This document shows, in pieces, positions 50,247 through 61,151 of a stretch of 64,000 nt of DNA. A program made the translations under genes and the position numbers. The stretch spans positions 26,001-90,000 of the forward strand of contig RPFO01000203.1 of assembly GCA_009746045.1 (NCBI GenBank). Direction: 5' to 3'. The first letter of the stretch is position 1, and the number at the start of each line of letters is the position of its first letter. The notes below the pieces were generated by a model that was not told the origin of the DNA, searched no databases, and saw nothing but the letters and a program-made list of their open reading frames with translations. Source of the DNA: Mesostigma viride (Eukaryota; Streptophyta; Mesostigmatophyceae; Mesostigmatales; Mesostigmataceae).

Positions 50247-50899
50247 CCTCCCTCCCTCCCTCCCTCCCTCCCTCCCTCCCTCCCTCCCTCCCTCCCTCCC
50301 TCCCCCTCCCTCCTCCCTCCCTCCCTCCCTCCTCCCTCCTCCTCCCTCCCTCCCTCCCTCCCTCCCTCCCTCCTCCCTCCCTCCCTCCCTCCCTCCCTCC
50401 CTCCCTCCCTCCCTCCCTCCCTCCCTCCTCCCTCCCTCCCTCCCTCCCTCCCTCCCTCCCTCCTCCCTCCCTCCCTCCCTCCCTCCCTCCCTCCTCCCTC
50501 CCTCCCTCCCTCCCTCCCTCCCTCCTCCCTCCCTCCCTCCCTCCCTCCCTCCCTCCCTCCTCCCTCCCTCCCTCCCTCCCTCCCTCCTCCCTCCTCCCTC
50601 CCTCCCTCCCTCCCTCCCTCCTCCCTCCTCCCTCCCTCCCTCCCTCCCTCCCTCCCTCCCTCCCTCCCTCCCTCCCTCCCTCCCTCCTCCCTCCCTCCCT
50701 CCCTCCCTCCCTCCCTCCCTCCTCCCTCCCTCCCTCCCTCCCTCCCTCCCTCCCTCCCTCCCTCCTCCCTCCCTCCCTCCCTCCCTCCCTCCCTCCCTCC
50801 CTCCCTCCCTCCCTCCCTCCCTCCCTCCCTCCCTCCCTCCCTCCCTCCTCCCTCCCTCCCTCCCTCCCTCCCTCCCTCCCTCCCTCCCTCCCTCCCTCC
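50247..50899 (-). repeat. (CCCT)n tract, about 650 bp with regular CTCC breaks
   Basis: CCCT units interrupted by single missing bases (CCTCCT) at irregular intervals. The minus strand is (GGGA)n and stays open in all frames, producing Gly-Arg-Glu artefacts. Strong purine/pyrimidine strand bias may allow triplex or G-rich structures. Confidence 0.95.
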
Positions 50900-51115
50900 A
50901 TGATGAAATTTGGTCGGGTGAATTGCAATAGACTCGCCTTTTGATGACGAACACGCCGATCTAATTTTTGGCAGCCATCGCCCAGGATTTCGCAAGTTAT
51001 CGCCAGCGGCCTGCCCAGCAGATCTCGCTATTTTTCTGCACATTATGGCGGCACCACGCACGTGATCAGTGTGCCTGCGCCCCCTGCCCTCGTCTAGGTG
51101 CTATTAAACGTAGCT

Positions 51116-52165
51116 ATGGAGGTCCCCGCATCGTCTTCAGCTCTTGCCGCCGATTCTATTGATGCCCAGATTGCTGCAAACAAAATCGCCCACGACATTG
51201 TCGTCGCCAAGAACGCCGCTAACAAGCGATCCAAGACTTCGGAAGCAACTCCGATAGCTGCTGAAACCTCCTTGCCGGACGCCATTTCTTCCTCATTCTA
51301 CATGCCAGGCCAGCGTTTGAGCCTGGCAGACATCGATACCTTACTCGCCTACAACGACGCCGCTGTGACAAGCGTGCTGAAGCTCCGCAACGACAACGAC
51401 GCCCCGATTCGCCACCCTAAGAGCGGCCAGGTTATGGAGGCTGCTTCGGATGAATGGCCTCATTGGGATGAGCGCCAGCGTCGGCTTGCCTGTCTTATTT
51501 CGTGCTGCCCTGAACTTGTCGAGCTGCCGGCGACGACCATCGCCAGGCCAGCCCCCGCGACCGATGTTAACGTGCAGCTGCAGGACGTCGCACAGTCTTT
51601 TACGACCGTGCAGGGCGACATTAAGGTCCTGACGGAGGCGTCTGCAGCTGCGACGGCACAATTGCTGGAGCTGAAGAAAGCCATGGCAGCCCCCGCCAAA
51701 ACTACCACGTTTGCCGACGTCACCGGCAAGCAGTTGACCACCATCGTTCAACAGGCGGCCAAGTCTGCAGCTACCGCTGCGGTCACCCAGAATGCAGTGC
51801 AGCAACGCCAGCGCAATATGGTAATCAAAGGCTTCCAGACAGGCGCGGCAGCACATGAGACAGCACACTCACTTGCCGAGGAGCTGCGCGGCCCAGCGTT
51901 TCTGGGGAAGATGCAGCTCCAGAACCGTGTTGTCATTGAACGAGCCATTCGGCTGCCAGGCCCTCCGGGCCTGGTCGTCGTCACCATGGCCTCCATGCAC
52001 GACAAACGCCTCGTGCTGGGAGCACGTCGTCTGCTCCAGCCCGGCGACTTCAGCCTCGACGAGGACTACACGCCGGCTCAACTGAAGGCGAGGAGCGCGG
52101 TGTGGAACAGCACCATCGTCCAGGAGACCAAGCAATTCGAGACCCCGGGTAAGCGCATTAATTAA
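51116..52165 (+). CDS. LINE ORF1-like protein (RRM-type)
   Basis: ATG at 51116 (MEVPASSSALAAD). Ala-rich N-terminus, a helical segment with heptad-like hydrophobics (VQLQDVAQSFTTVQGDIKVLTEASAAATAQLLELKKAM, about 150-190), then an RNA-binding-like module: RQRNMVIKGF, LQNRVVIERAIRLPG, GLVVVTMASMHDKRLVLGARRLL and FSLDEDYTPAQLKARSAVW. The last motif resembles the EDxTP..R segment of L1-type ORF1 proteins, RNA chaperones that coat LINE RNA. No RT follows on this strand, so it is an isolated or 3'-deleted copy. Alternative: another nucleic-acid-binding host protein. Confidence 0.5.
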   Translation: MEVPASSSALAADSIDAQIAANKIAHDIVVAKNAANKRSKTSEATPIAAETSLPDAISSSFYMPGQRLSLADIDTLLAYNDAAVTSVLKLRNDNDAPIRHPKSGQVMEAASDEWPHWDERQRRLACLISCCPELVELPATTIARPAPATDVNVQLQDVAQSFTTVQGDIKVLTEASAAATAQLLELKKAMAAPAKTTTFADVTGKQLTTIVQQAAKSAATAAVTQNAVQQRQRNMVIKGFQTGAAAHETAHSLAEELRGPAFLGKMQLQNRVVIERAIRLPGPPGLVVVTMASMHDKRLVLGARRLLQPGDFSLDEDYTPAQLKARSAVWNSTIVQETKQFETPGKRIN

Positions 52166-52309
52166 TAATTTACATTAAGCGCAGGCTTTCGACCTTCGTT
52201 GTTCCATTTCAACACCCAACAACATCATCTTGTGTAACTTAGGGTCTTGGGGGCAGTGCAGCTTGTCTGGACGATCGATCATGCAGACAAGCACACGTGA
52301 CCCTGACCG

Positions 52310-52460
52310 AAATGATTACCAAAAAAGGACAAATGATTACCGATTTTTACCGATGATTACACATGATTACACATGATTACACGTACATGATTACCAAAAA
52401 AGGACAAATGATTACCGATTTTTACCGATGATTACACATGATTACATATGATTACACCCC
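52310..52460 (+). repeat. 75-bp tandem repeat rich in GATTAC
   Basis: ATGATTACCAAAAAAGGACA and the following bases occur twice, each with several GATTACACAT words. It links ORF1 to the 152-bp satellite. Confidence 0.85.
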
Positions 52461-53055
52461 CGTATTACATAGGAAGGTGTGACTATGTACTCCACCCTAT
52501 GTACTCCAAGAGTACATAGGGTGGCACACTATGTACTCCAAGAGTACATAGTCCGGAGTACATATGATCCGGGATTTCCGAATAGGGGACTGCCGACGCG
52601 GTGAGACACGCCCGTATTACATAGGAAGGAGTGACTATGTACTCCACACTATGTACTCCAAGAGTACATAGGGTGGCACACTATGTACTCCAAGAGTACA
52701 TAGTCCGGAGTACATATGATCCGGGATTTCCGAATAGGGGACTGCCGACGCGGTGAGACACGCCCGTATTACATAGGAAGGAGTGACTATGTACTCCACA
52801 CTATGTACTCCAAGAGTACATAGGGTGGCACACTATGTACTCCAAGAGTACATAGTCCGGAGTACATATGATCCGGGATTTCCGAATAGGGGACTGCCGA
52901 CGCGGTGAGACACGCCCGTATTACATAGGAAGGAGTGACTATGTACTTCACACTATGTACTCCAAGAGTACATAGGGTGGCACACTATGTACTCCAAGAG
53001 TACATAGTGTGGAGTACATATGATCCGGGATTTCCGAATAGGGGACTGCCGAACT
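52461..53055 (+). repeat. 152-bp satellite, four units, two hairpins per unit
   Basis: Unit starts at 52461, 52613, 52765 and 52917 (constant period of 152). Each unit has two copies of CTATGTACTC-CAA-GAGTACATAG, a 10-bp perfect stem with 3-nt loop (first unit: 52497-52519 and 52529-52551), plus an unpaired CTATGTACTCCAC. Units are nearly identical, the last diverging after CTGCCGA. Confidence 0.93.
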
Positions 53056-54060
53056 CGACTCTCGAGGCCCCCAGAGTACTTAGGCTGACTATGTACTCGA
53101 GTCACGACGCAGTGAGATACGCCAAGCCGCCCGAAGCAGATCTCTGCATGCGCCACGTGTAACGAGGGTTCTGCTTGCGAATTCGAATTGCGATGAGCCG
53201 TTGCAGACGCGCCGCCTAGATGTTTGAATTTCATCAACGAGCCTTGAACGAGCTGGTAAAGTTTGCCTGCCCTTGCATCACCTTGCGCTGGCTATGCCGA
53301 TTGCAGTCCAGCCGACTGATAGTGGTGCAAGAATAAGCGCCCCCCTAAACCCGCATGCTCACGATGCTTGAAGAAAAAAAAGCAAAAGGCGCACTAGGAT
53401 GCATGACAAGCCCTTTTGGAGCCCCAGTTTAGCATGATTCGGTCATCCGTTTCCAGCCATCGGCAGCGCCAACTCCGATACAGCTTACTATGGCGTAGTC
53501 GGTAGCCAGCTACACCGCTTTTCTTGCCTTTGTTACTACATGCAAACTTCAATTCGTTACATCGTGCGCCTGCGGCATATTTAAGAAAGCGGCTGCAAGC
53601 GCACCTTGCTGAGCCAGGTACACAATGTCTTCAGTCAGCGACCGCGTATGCATGCCACGTTTAGTCGCATCGAGTCGCGTAGACAATTCGTTCCGGATTA
53701 AATTGTTCACCGTTCAATTGCTCAGCGCTGCCTGAATGCAGCGCGCTTTATTACTGATTCTGTCCTCTTTGCATGCATTGCAGTGGATTGTATGTTATTT
53801 TCACGTTGTCCATCTTTCCACTCGCTTTCATTGTTTACCAGATACCAAAAGTCTCCCACGAGGTAGGCGACACTTCAATCTCGCTTATTTTACACCTGGC
53901 ACACCTGGGCTTCTCTGTATGTGCCGATGCCCATCGTAAGTTGTTGAACGTTTTTTGCCCTCCATGGTTTCCAATTTTACTAGGAGTTCTTAGGAGCTCT
54001 CTCTCCATTGACTTCTCTGTCTCTTTTGCTTTGGCCATGCCATGTTAGGGTAATGTCTTC
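53056..54060. other. No gene supported
   Basis: An open frame at 53773-54048 (91 codons, hydrophobic: LYVIFTLSIFPLAFIVYQI) could be a small membrane protein but has no partner or context. The rest is unremarkable. Confidence 0.35.
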
Positions 54061-54079
54061 CTTGCTGCCATGCTAGCGG

Positions 54080-55245
54080 GCCCACATGCTTGTTCCTTGT
54101 CAAAGTAGGGAGGCTCGCGGGGTAGGTGGCTGGTCATGCTTGTACCTTATCAAGGGAGGGGCCCACGTAGGGTAGGTTGGTGGGCATGCGTGTACCTTGT
54201 CAAGGGAGGGATTCACGTATGGTAGGTGGGTGCACGAGCTTGGTCCTTGTCAAGAGGCACATACGTAGGGTAGGTGAGTGCACGTGCTTGTTACTGGTCA
54301 GGGGAGGCATGGATGTGGGGTAGGCATGTGCACGTGCTTATTCCTTGTCAAGGGAGGGACGCACGTAGTGTAGGTGAGTTCATGTGCTTGTTCCTTGTCA
54401 AAGGAGGGGTGCACACAGGGTGGGTGGGTGCACGTGCTCGTTCCTTGTCAAGGGAGGCATGCATGTGGGGTAGGCATGTGCACGTGCTTGTTTCATGTCA
54501 AGGGAGGGATGCAGGTAGGGTAGGTGGGTGGGCTTGCTTGTTCCTTGTCAAGGGAGGGATGCACGTGCGGTAGATGAGTGCACATGCTTGTTCCTTGTCA
54601 AAGGAGGGGGGCATGTGGAGTAGGAATGTGCACATGGTTGTTCCATGTCAAGGGAGGGATGCAGGTAGGGTAGGTGGGTGGGCATGCTTGTACCTTATCA
54701 AGGGAGGGGCGGACATCGGGTAGGTGGGTGCACGTGCTTGGTCCTTGCCAAGGGAGGGATTCACGTACGGTAGGTGAGTGCACATGCTTGTTCCTTGTCG
54801 AAGGAGGGGGGCACTTAGGGTAGGTGGGTGCACGTGCTTGTTGCTTGTCAAGAGGCACGTACATAGGGTTGGTGGGTGCACGTGCTTGTTCCATGTCACA
54901 GGAGGGATGCACGTAGGGTAGGTGGGTGCACGTGCTTGTTACTGGTCAGGGGAGGCATGGATGTGGGGTAGGCATGTGCACGTGCCTATTCCTTGTCAAG
55001 GGAGGGACGCGCGTAGTGTAGGTGAGTTCACGTGCTTGTTCCTTGTCAAAGGAGGGGTGCACATCGGGTAGGTGGGTGCACGTGCCCGTTCGATTCTTGT
55101 CAAGGGAGGCATGCATGTGGGGTGGGGCATGTGCACGTGCTTGTTCCTTGTCAAGGGAGGGACACAACAGGGTATGTGGGTGGTTTTGCTGGTTCCTCGC
55201 CATGGGAGGGACGTAATAGGGTAGGTGAGTGCACGCATCATTTTT
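54080..55245 (+). repeat. Minisatellite, unit about 62 bp, roughly 19 degenerate copies
   Basis: Repeating theme: GTGCACGTGCTTGTTCCTTGTC followed by AAGGGAGGGATGCACGTAGG and GTAGGTGGG. Copies differ by substitutions and short indels. The minus strand stays open for long distances in several frames (TRNKHVHxPT, LDKEQARAPTYP) because 62 bp shifts the register each unit. Confidence 0.85.
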
Positions 55246-55950
55246 TTCCTTATTCTCAGCCCATCAACTAGAACTTTCAGCTGCCAGTCCTCACTACTCT
55301 ACGACCGTAACTGCATTCGGGTTCATGTTAAATACGTTGCGTTTTTCTTGGACGGCATGGAAGATGCTGTCATTTTCAAGAGAGGGATGCACGTACGTAT
55401 TGGTGGTGGTGCACGCATCGTCCCTTTTCTTACTGGTTGCCTGTGTACTAGAAATTTCAACTGCTATTCCTCGCTACCGTATGGCCGTAACTGCATTCGG
55501 GGCATTTTGCGTTTTCTATGAGTGCGTGACAGTTGCTGTCTTACTTGGACAAAGGCGGAATGAACTGCAGGCAATCCGGAATGATTAAGACGGGAAGTTG
55601 GTCAACTCGCACCAAAAGCGGAGCCGCCATATGGACGGCGGTACCTTTCAAATCAACATGGGCGATTACCCCTGGCCGAGCGGACTTGAGGGTGACAACA
55701 GCTTCAAGACGCCACCCTCATCGGCCAAGGTTCTACTGCCGTAACGGCTTGATTTATTACCTAAGATGTTCCGTGAACTTCCTGTGCGTCATCTCCACGA
55801 TTTCATCATGAAGCCCACGTTGACAACATCGGATGGAAGTGATTCGTGCAATTGATTATTAATGACTTCTTAAACATTTTAATGAAATGCCTAATTCAAA
55901 AATGCATCTTGAAAAGCAACATATCATGCAAGCCACTCACCATAGCCGGG
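55246..55950 (+). repeat. Two diverged copies of a 165-bp segment, then unique DNA
   Basis: CTAGAACTTTCAGCTGCCAG with CGTAACTGCATTCGGG (55268-55335) recurs as CTAGAAATTTCAACTGCTAT with CGTAACTGCATTCGGG (55449-55505). After 55560 no gene or repeat is seen. Confidence 0.6.
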
Positions 55951-55954
55951 GTCA

Positions 55955-56494
55955 ATGCATTTTAGAATTCGGGGCCATAACCCGGACAGGCTGCGTTGTA
56001 GGCATGTAGGCATGGGTTACTATTATTACTGGGGCATAACCGGCCCCGTAACCACCGCAGTAGCCAGGGTTAACTACTGGGCCGTAACTACTGCAGGTTA
56101 CGGGACGGTTGACGGACCCGTAACCAGGCCAGTAGCCAGGCCCGGTTATCAGAACTGGTCCCGTAACCATGCCGGTAACCCATCCCGGTTCTCAGAACTG
56201 GTCCCGTAACCATGGCAGTTTACCGCCCGGTAACTTCTACTTGGGCCGTAACCATGACCGTAACCCAGATAGGTTACGGGCATGGTTACGGCTCCGGTAA
56301 AAGTTACTGCCCAGTAAACGTTCCGGTAACTATTACCGCCCGGTAACCATTACCGGCCGGTATTTAGTCTGTCGCGTTTAAGGTTACCGGCCGGTAACCT
56401 GGCCGGTAACCTGAAACGTACATGGTTACTGGCCAGTAACCGCCCCGGTAACCTCAACCGGGGCGTTTACGCCCCGTAAAATTAACTCCTAGTG
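55955..56494 (-). repeat. GTAAC/GTTAC-rich tract 2
   Basis: About 22 GTAAC or GTTAC pentamers in some 450 bp, mostly as CCGTAACC, CCGGTAAC, GGTTACGG, and one 18-bp perfect palindrome made of GGTTACCGG and CCGGTAACC near 56383-56400. On the minus strand it starts with CACTAGGAGTTAATTT like tract 1 and encodes the last residues of the LINE ORF. It may be the LINE 3' UTR or an inserted repeat. Confidence 0.75.
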
Positions 56495-58796
56495 TAGCGT
56501 GCCTCCCGCGGGATTGCACACGCGGGCGCTTCCCCACTGGGGGGGGCTCGTTGTCCTCTATGACCTGGGCCCACTTGGCCTTGTCCATCATCTTCTTCCA
56601 AATCACGGAGAGGCCTAGGCCCCCCATGTCCTCTACTAGCTGTTCTTTGAAGGTGCGGGCCTTGCGGCGTCTAACATCACTGGGCCCAGCCCACGTCAGG
56701 AGGTGCCGGCCAGGCTGGGCTGGTCGCAGTCCTGCGGGGGGGCCACGTGAGGTGTCTACCTGGTTGGTGCGAGCTAGGTGCCCTACTAGCTGCAGGCGGC
56801 GTTGCTTAATTGTGCTGGTGATATAGGGCATGCCCTGGTACAGGTCCTCATTGCGGACATGAGCAGCATATCCTACTCTGAAAATGGAACGCAGCATGCT
56901 GGTGACCGCGCCGTCCAGCTTGCGGGCCAGGTCGGCGGTGAGGGTCCACGTCTCGGCGCCATACGTGAGAACAGGAAGGACGAGGACCTTGAACAGGTCC
57001 TGTTTCTCGATCTTGCCCAGGGGCTTGCGCCATAGGGCCCGGTACTGGCGTAAAGCGTGCCAGGCGAGGGAGATGCGGTGGTCCACATCCACCTCGCAGC
57101 TGGGGAGCAGGCTGCCCAGCAGCTTAACGCGGTCCCGATACAGGACTCGAGAGCCGTCTAGGAGATAGAGGGGCGGCGCTGAGGTGGTGAGCCCAACCGC
57201 CAGAGCCTCTGTCTTCTTGCTGACCTCAAGCCCCACTGCACGGGCCTCGAGAGCCAGGCAGTCAAGCCATGTCTGCACGTGCTCAGTGTCCTCAAAGAGG
57301 GTGGTGTCGTCTGCGTAAATGATGTCTGCGAGCCGAATCTCCGTGTCCGCACCGCCATGCCAGAATTTGTTAGCAACCTGCACTCCTGGTTCCCTGCCCA
57401 CGATGCGGGCAAATCGCTTGCGCGCCTGAATCATTACGTATTCGACAACAATAATGAACAGGTAGGGCGACAGCACGCAGCCCTGCCACACACCCTTCTG
57501 TAAAGGGCATGGGGGCGTGGTCCCGTAAGAAGTGCGCACCGAAGTGGTGGACCCTTCATACAGGTTGCGGATGACAGCAATCAGGGGGAGGGGGATCCGG
57601 AACAACTCGAGGATGTCCCAAAGCGCAGGCCAGAAAACCGAATCGAAGGCTTTGATGAAGTCCACCAGCACAAGGTGCAAAGGGGACTCACCAGGCTGAA
57701 GGCGTTGCAGTTCCTCCACCAGTCGGCGAGTAGCGAAGAGCGCCTGTACTGTGTTGCGACCTGAACGGAAGCCGTGCTGAGTCTCGCTGAGGTGACCGTC
57801 CAGGGCCGTGCGCAGGCGGTTCAGGATGAGCCGCATAAGAAGCTTGAGGGGGGCACTTTGAATGCACACCCCTCTGTAGTTGCCGGGGTCGGCAGGCGAC
57901 CCCTTCTTGTACAGCATCGTGCGAAAACTGTGTTGCCAGGCCGCTGGAGGTGGTTGCGACGACAGCAGAAGGCGGTTGCAGATGTCCCGGAAGAGCAGCA
58001 TAACACATGTGTCCTCGAATTCGGCTGCAAGTTTTACAACTGCGGCCGGAATCTCGTCAGAGCCGGTGGCTGCGTCATAACGCAGGCGCTGGACCGCCTC
58101 CGTGACCTCGCGAGAGGTGAAAGGAGGCATGTCAGACGGGTCGCCAAGTGGGCCGACCAGCGGGGGGACTAGGTAGTCCGCCGCTGACCTAGGCGGGGCC
58201 GGGGGCCCTGCGGGGCCGGCCAGGGCGGCCGGGCGGGCGGCGGCGGCTGGGAGCAGGGGTGGGGGCGGCGCAGCTGTCCCCACGACCTCGGCCGTGGCCG
58301 TGGCCCAGGTACGAAGCCGCTTGGCTGGGGCGCCGGGGACGTCGTGGCGGTGGGGCCGGCCGAGGCCGTCCGGGTGCCCGAGGCGCTTGTACCAGAACCA
58401 GGCCCCCTTGCCGTCGTGCTTCTGCTGGCAGCTGCGCAGGTCCTTGACCATCTGCTGAGCATCTGCCTTCTCAGCCTGCTCGTAGGCGGCCCTCAGAGCT
58501 GCTTGCAGCCCAGGTTTGGCGAGCGGATCTCTGTTGCGGCGGAGCATCTGCCTGGCGGCGACCACTGTCGGTGCGTGACGGTGGACAGCAAGCTGCCGAC
58601 GCGGAGGCAAGGTGGGGAGGGTGCGGGCAGCCAGGCGATACTTGGCGGCGACACCACGGAGGATCACTGAAATATCCCCCGGCGGCGGAATGGCGTGTAA
58701 CTGCTGTCGGCTGCCCCCGGCGTCGAATACGGCCAGGACTGAAATCATCCCTGTGCGACATAGCGGCCTGCTCTGCTGCTGACATCTTGTCGGCAT
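56454..58796 (-). CDS. LINE (non-LTR) reverse transcriptase
   Basis: 780 codons from an ATG at 58796. About 240 N-terminal residues are Ala/Pro/Arg-rich without an endonuclease signature. RT follows: [86 protein letters not shown] (first Asp), [21 protein letters not shown] and [12 protein letters not shown] (YADD). The thumb and C-terminus include [17 protein letters not shown] and [12 protein letters not shown] types usual in LINEs. The 5' part (endonuclease) is missing; the GATG array starts about 90 bp upstream. The frame itself is uninterrupted. The last residues ([13 protein letters not shown]) come from the GTAAC tract. Confidence 0.9.
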   Translation of the reverse strand: MPTRCQQQSRPLCRTGMISVLAVFDAGGSRQQLHAIPPPGDISVILRGVAAKYRLAARTLPTLPPRRQLAVHRHAPTVVAARQMLRRNRDPLAKPGLQAALRAAYEQAEKADAQQMVKDLRSCQQKHDGKGAWFWYKRLGHPDGLGRPHRHDVPGAPAKRLRTWATATAEVVGTAAPPPPLLPAAAARPAALAGPAGPPAPPRSAADYLVPPLVGPLGDPSDMPPFTSREVTEAVQRLRYDAATGSDEIPAAVVKLAAEFEDTCVMLLFRDICNRLLLSSQPPPAAWQHSFRTMLYKKGSPADPGNYRGVCIQSAPLKLLMRLILNRLRTALDGHLSETQHGFRSGRNTVQALFATRRLVEELQRLQPGESPLHLVLVDFIKAFDSVFWPALWDILELFRIPLPLIAVIRNLYEGSTTSVRTSYGTTPPCPLQKGVWQGCVLSPYLFIIVVEYVMIQARKRFARIVGREPGVQVANKFWHGGADTEIRLADIIYADDTTLFEDTEHVQTWLDCLALEARAVGLEVSKKTEALAVGLTTSAPPLYLLDGSRVLYRDRVKLLGSLLPSCEVDVDHRISLAWHALRQYRALWRKPLGKIEKQDLFKVLVLPVLTYGAETWTLTADLARKLDGAVTSMLRSIFRVGYAAHVRNEDLYQGMPYITSTIKQRRLQLVGHLARTNQVDTSRGPPAGLRPAQPGRHLLTWAGPSDVRRRKARTFKEQLVEDMGGLGLSVIWKKMMDKAKWAQVIEDNEPPPVGKRPRVQSRGRHATLGVNFTGRKRPG

Positions 58797-58883
58797 CCTT
58801 CAGCACAATCCGGAGCACTTTCAGATCTGGCTGAGGTGCCAGCTGTCGCGACGGTTTCACCCCAGGAAACCGCAATCTGATGC

Positions 58884-59371
58884 GATGGATGGATGGATGG
58901 ATGGATGGATGGATGGATGGATGGATGGATGGATGGATGGATGGATGGATGGATGGATGGATGGATGGATGGATGGATGGATGGATGGATGGATGGATGG
59001 ATGGATGGATGGATGGATGGATGGATGGATGGATGGATGGATGGATGGATGGATGGATGGATGGATGGATGGATGGATGGATGGATGGATGGATGGATGG
59101 ATGGATGGATGGATGGATGGATGGATGGATGGATGGATGGATGGATGGATGGATGGATGGATGGATGGATGGATGGATGGATGGATGGATGGATGGATGG
59201 ATGGATGGATGGATGGATGGATGGATGGATGGATGGATGGATGGATGGATGGATGGATGGATGGATGGATGGATGGATGGATGGATGGATGGATGGATGG
59301 ATGGATGGATGGATGGATGGATGGATGGATGGATGGATGGATGGATGGATGGATGGATGGATGGATGGATG
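58884..59371 (+). repeat. (GATG)n tetranucleotide array, 122 units
   Basis: 488 bp of GATG units without an interruption that I can see. All frames are open and give DGWM or HPSI repeats, not real proteins. It lies immediately upstream of the 5'-truncated LINE on the minus strand. Confidence 0.97.
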
Positions 59372-60981
59372 TCAGGCTTGTCTTACATGATGCAGTGGAA
59401 CTTTGGTGCTGGAGGGTTAATTGTGGCCCGGTCTGGTTTAGCTTCAGTGCTCTCATGGCGGCCTTCATTTGTAATTATTTGAATGCATGCCCATTGGGCC
59501 ATGCATAGTGTATATTTTTTACGCATGCACGCCCATTATGTATCGCTGGGTCCATCCCATCAATGCTTGTTTATTGCCAGGTCTGGTGTAAGTAAGTTAG
59601 TACTTGCGTGTCATGCGCATGGGCATGTTTAGAGTACTATGCTAATCTCTTTAGAAACATAATTACACGGAAGTTACAAATCTCATCTGCATCATGCCCC
59701 AAGACACTACATTAAAGAATCAAATAAAATTATAACATGCCTCCGTTGGGAGATCATGCAGCACATGCATATTCCTTGCTGAATGGGTAGAGGTGGGTCA
59801 AGCCGCGACATCGAAATAAGCTAACTCTAAGCTATCTAGTCTACAAAATCCTCACTACACTTCTCCCCAAAGCGCCCCTTCCGCTTTGGGGGAGGGGGCT
59901 TACCCACATGGGCTGGCGTGTGAGCCGGGACATTGGTCTTCCACCTCTTCTTGTTCTGCATAGGAACAGAGAGCGAAGAAATGCGGTGTGGGGACCCCTT
60001 CTCGTGGTAATGCGTTACATGTACTCCCCACCGGGCTTTGCTCTTCATGGGTTCATAAAGACAACAATTATTCAGTAAGAATTTAATAAATTAGGAACAT
60101 ATATCCGTTGGGAGTCACTGTTACACATATACCTGAAAAGGGGCATATGATTTTAAATACATTCTGAGCTACAACCTGCACGTGCATGGGTTTAGTTAAC
60201 TGGCACCTATACTAGAGGCCTGACATGGGGTGGAGCTTCAGTGCTTCCCCGCCTTCTCCTTCTCCCACACTGGGTGCTCCGCGTCCTTCTTCTCCGGCCC
60301 TGCCCATGGGTGCACCGGCCCCGCCTCCTCCTTCTCCTCTCGGGACGATTCGCGCTCCACGCATGGCTGCAGCATCAGTTAGCACGGGCAAGACATAGCA
60401 GTAACCGCGCTATGGCTGTTCTAGCACCAGCCTAGCAGACTGCCATGATCACTCAGCAAACCCACGACAGCTAAACCCTTGGCTGTCACAACCAGTCCAT
60501 GCATCATTAAGTATGGGTACAGGGAAAGCTTCCCGCATATCCATGGCCATATGGATGGCAGCAACACAACGACTTGCCCCCTAGCCCCCCGTGCACACAC
60601 AAAAACGTGGGTCGTGGCTTCCACGCCCCATCCGCCATGCATGACAGCGCGTACCTTACTCGCATTCACACCGGGCTGCATCCCAGCGCCGTTGCTGTCC
60701 CCATGTGACACGTCGGCTGATTAAGCAGATACACAGCAGAGTCTGATGTAAACCGCTAAACCCCAAACCCATGCAGACCACAGTCAAGGACGCGTGCATG
60801 TCAAGCCATGCCAATTGTGAACCGTACAGCAATTTACTTTTCAAGCCTGAAGAGGTGGATAGCAGATACTAGCCTGGAAGAGGTTACAGGGGCACATGTC
60901 CATTAGCGAGCGGAACAACACAGCATACACCCTACAAGCGTACCGCACAATGTCCTCCTGCAATTGTCTGCAGATCTCCCA
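59372..60981. other. No gene supported; traces of dispersed repeat
   Basis: CCGTTGGGAG words at 59744 and 60107, and a stretch at 59843-60160 related to 49570-50110, point to an old repeat family. Open frames here are short and lack recognisable motifs. Confidence 0.4.
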
Positions 60982-61073
60982 ATGCCGCAGACATCTCCAC
61001 TGCTCTCATGGCGATTGCAAATGCTTCATGCCGCTGACATCTCCACTGCTCTCATGGCGATTGCAAATGCTTG
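60982..61073 (+). repeat. 46-bp tandem duplication
   Basis: ATGCCGCAGACATCTCCACT and following bases are repeated as ATGCCGCTGACATCTCCACT at 61028, two units with two differences. Confidence 0.9.
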
Positions 61074-61151
61074 ATGCCGCACCTCTGCTTACAGCAGAAA
61101 AGCTTCCTCCGGGCGAGGCACCTGACTGGAACCAACACCCATTCCTTGGCT

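Noticed and set aside
50173-51061. Gly-Arg-Glu repeat proteins up to 294 codons
   Set aside because: Artefacts of the (CCCT)n tract in all frames of one strand.
52461-53055. CRISPR array
   Set aside because: Units are contiguous 152-bp satellites with no unique spacers, in a eukaryotic context.
58885-59508. Long ORFs of repeated Asp-Gly-Trp-Met or His-Pro-Ser-Ile
   Set aside because: They are translations of the GATG tetranucleotide array; every frame is open, so there is no evidence of a protein.
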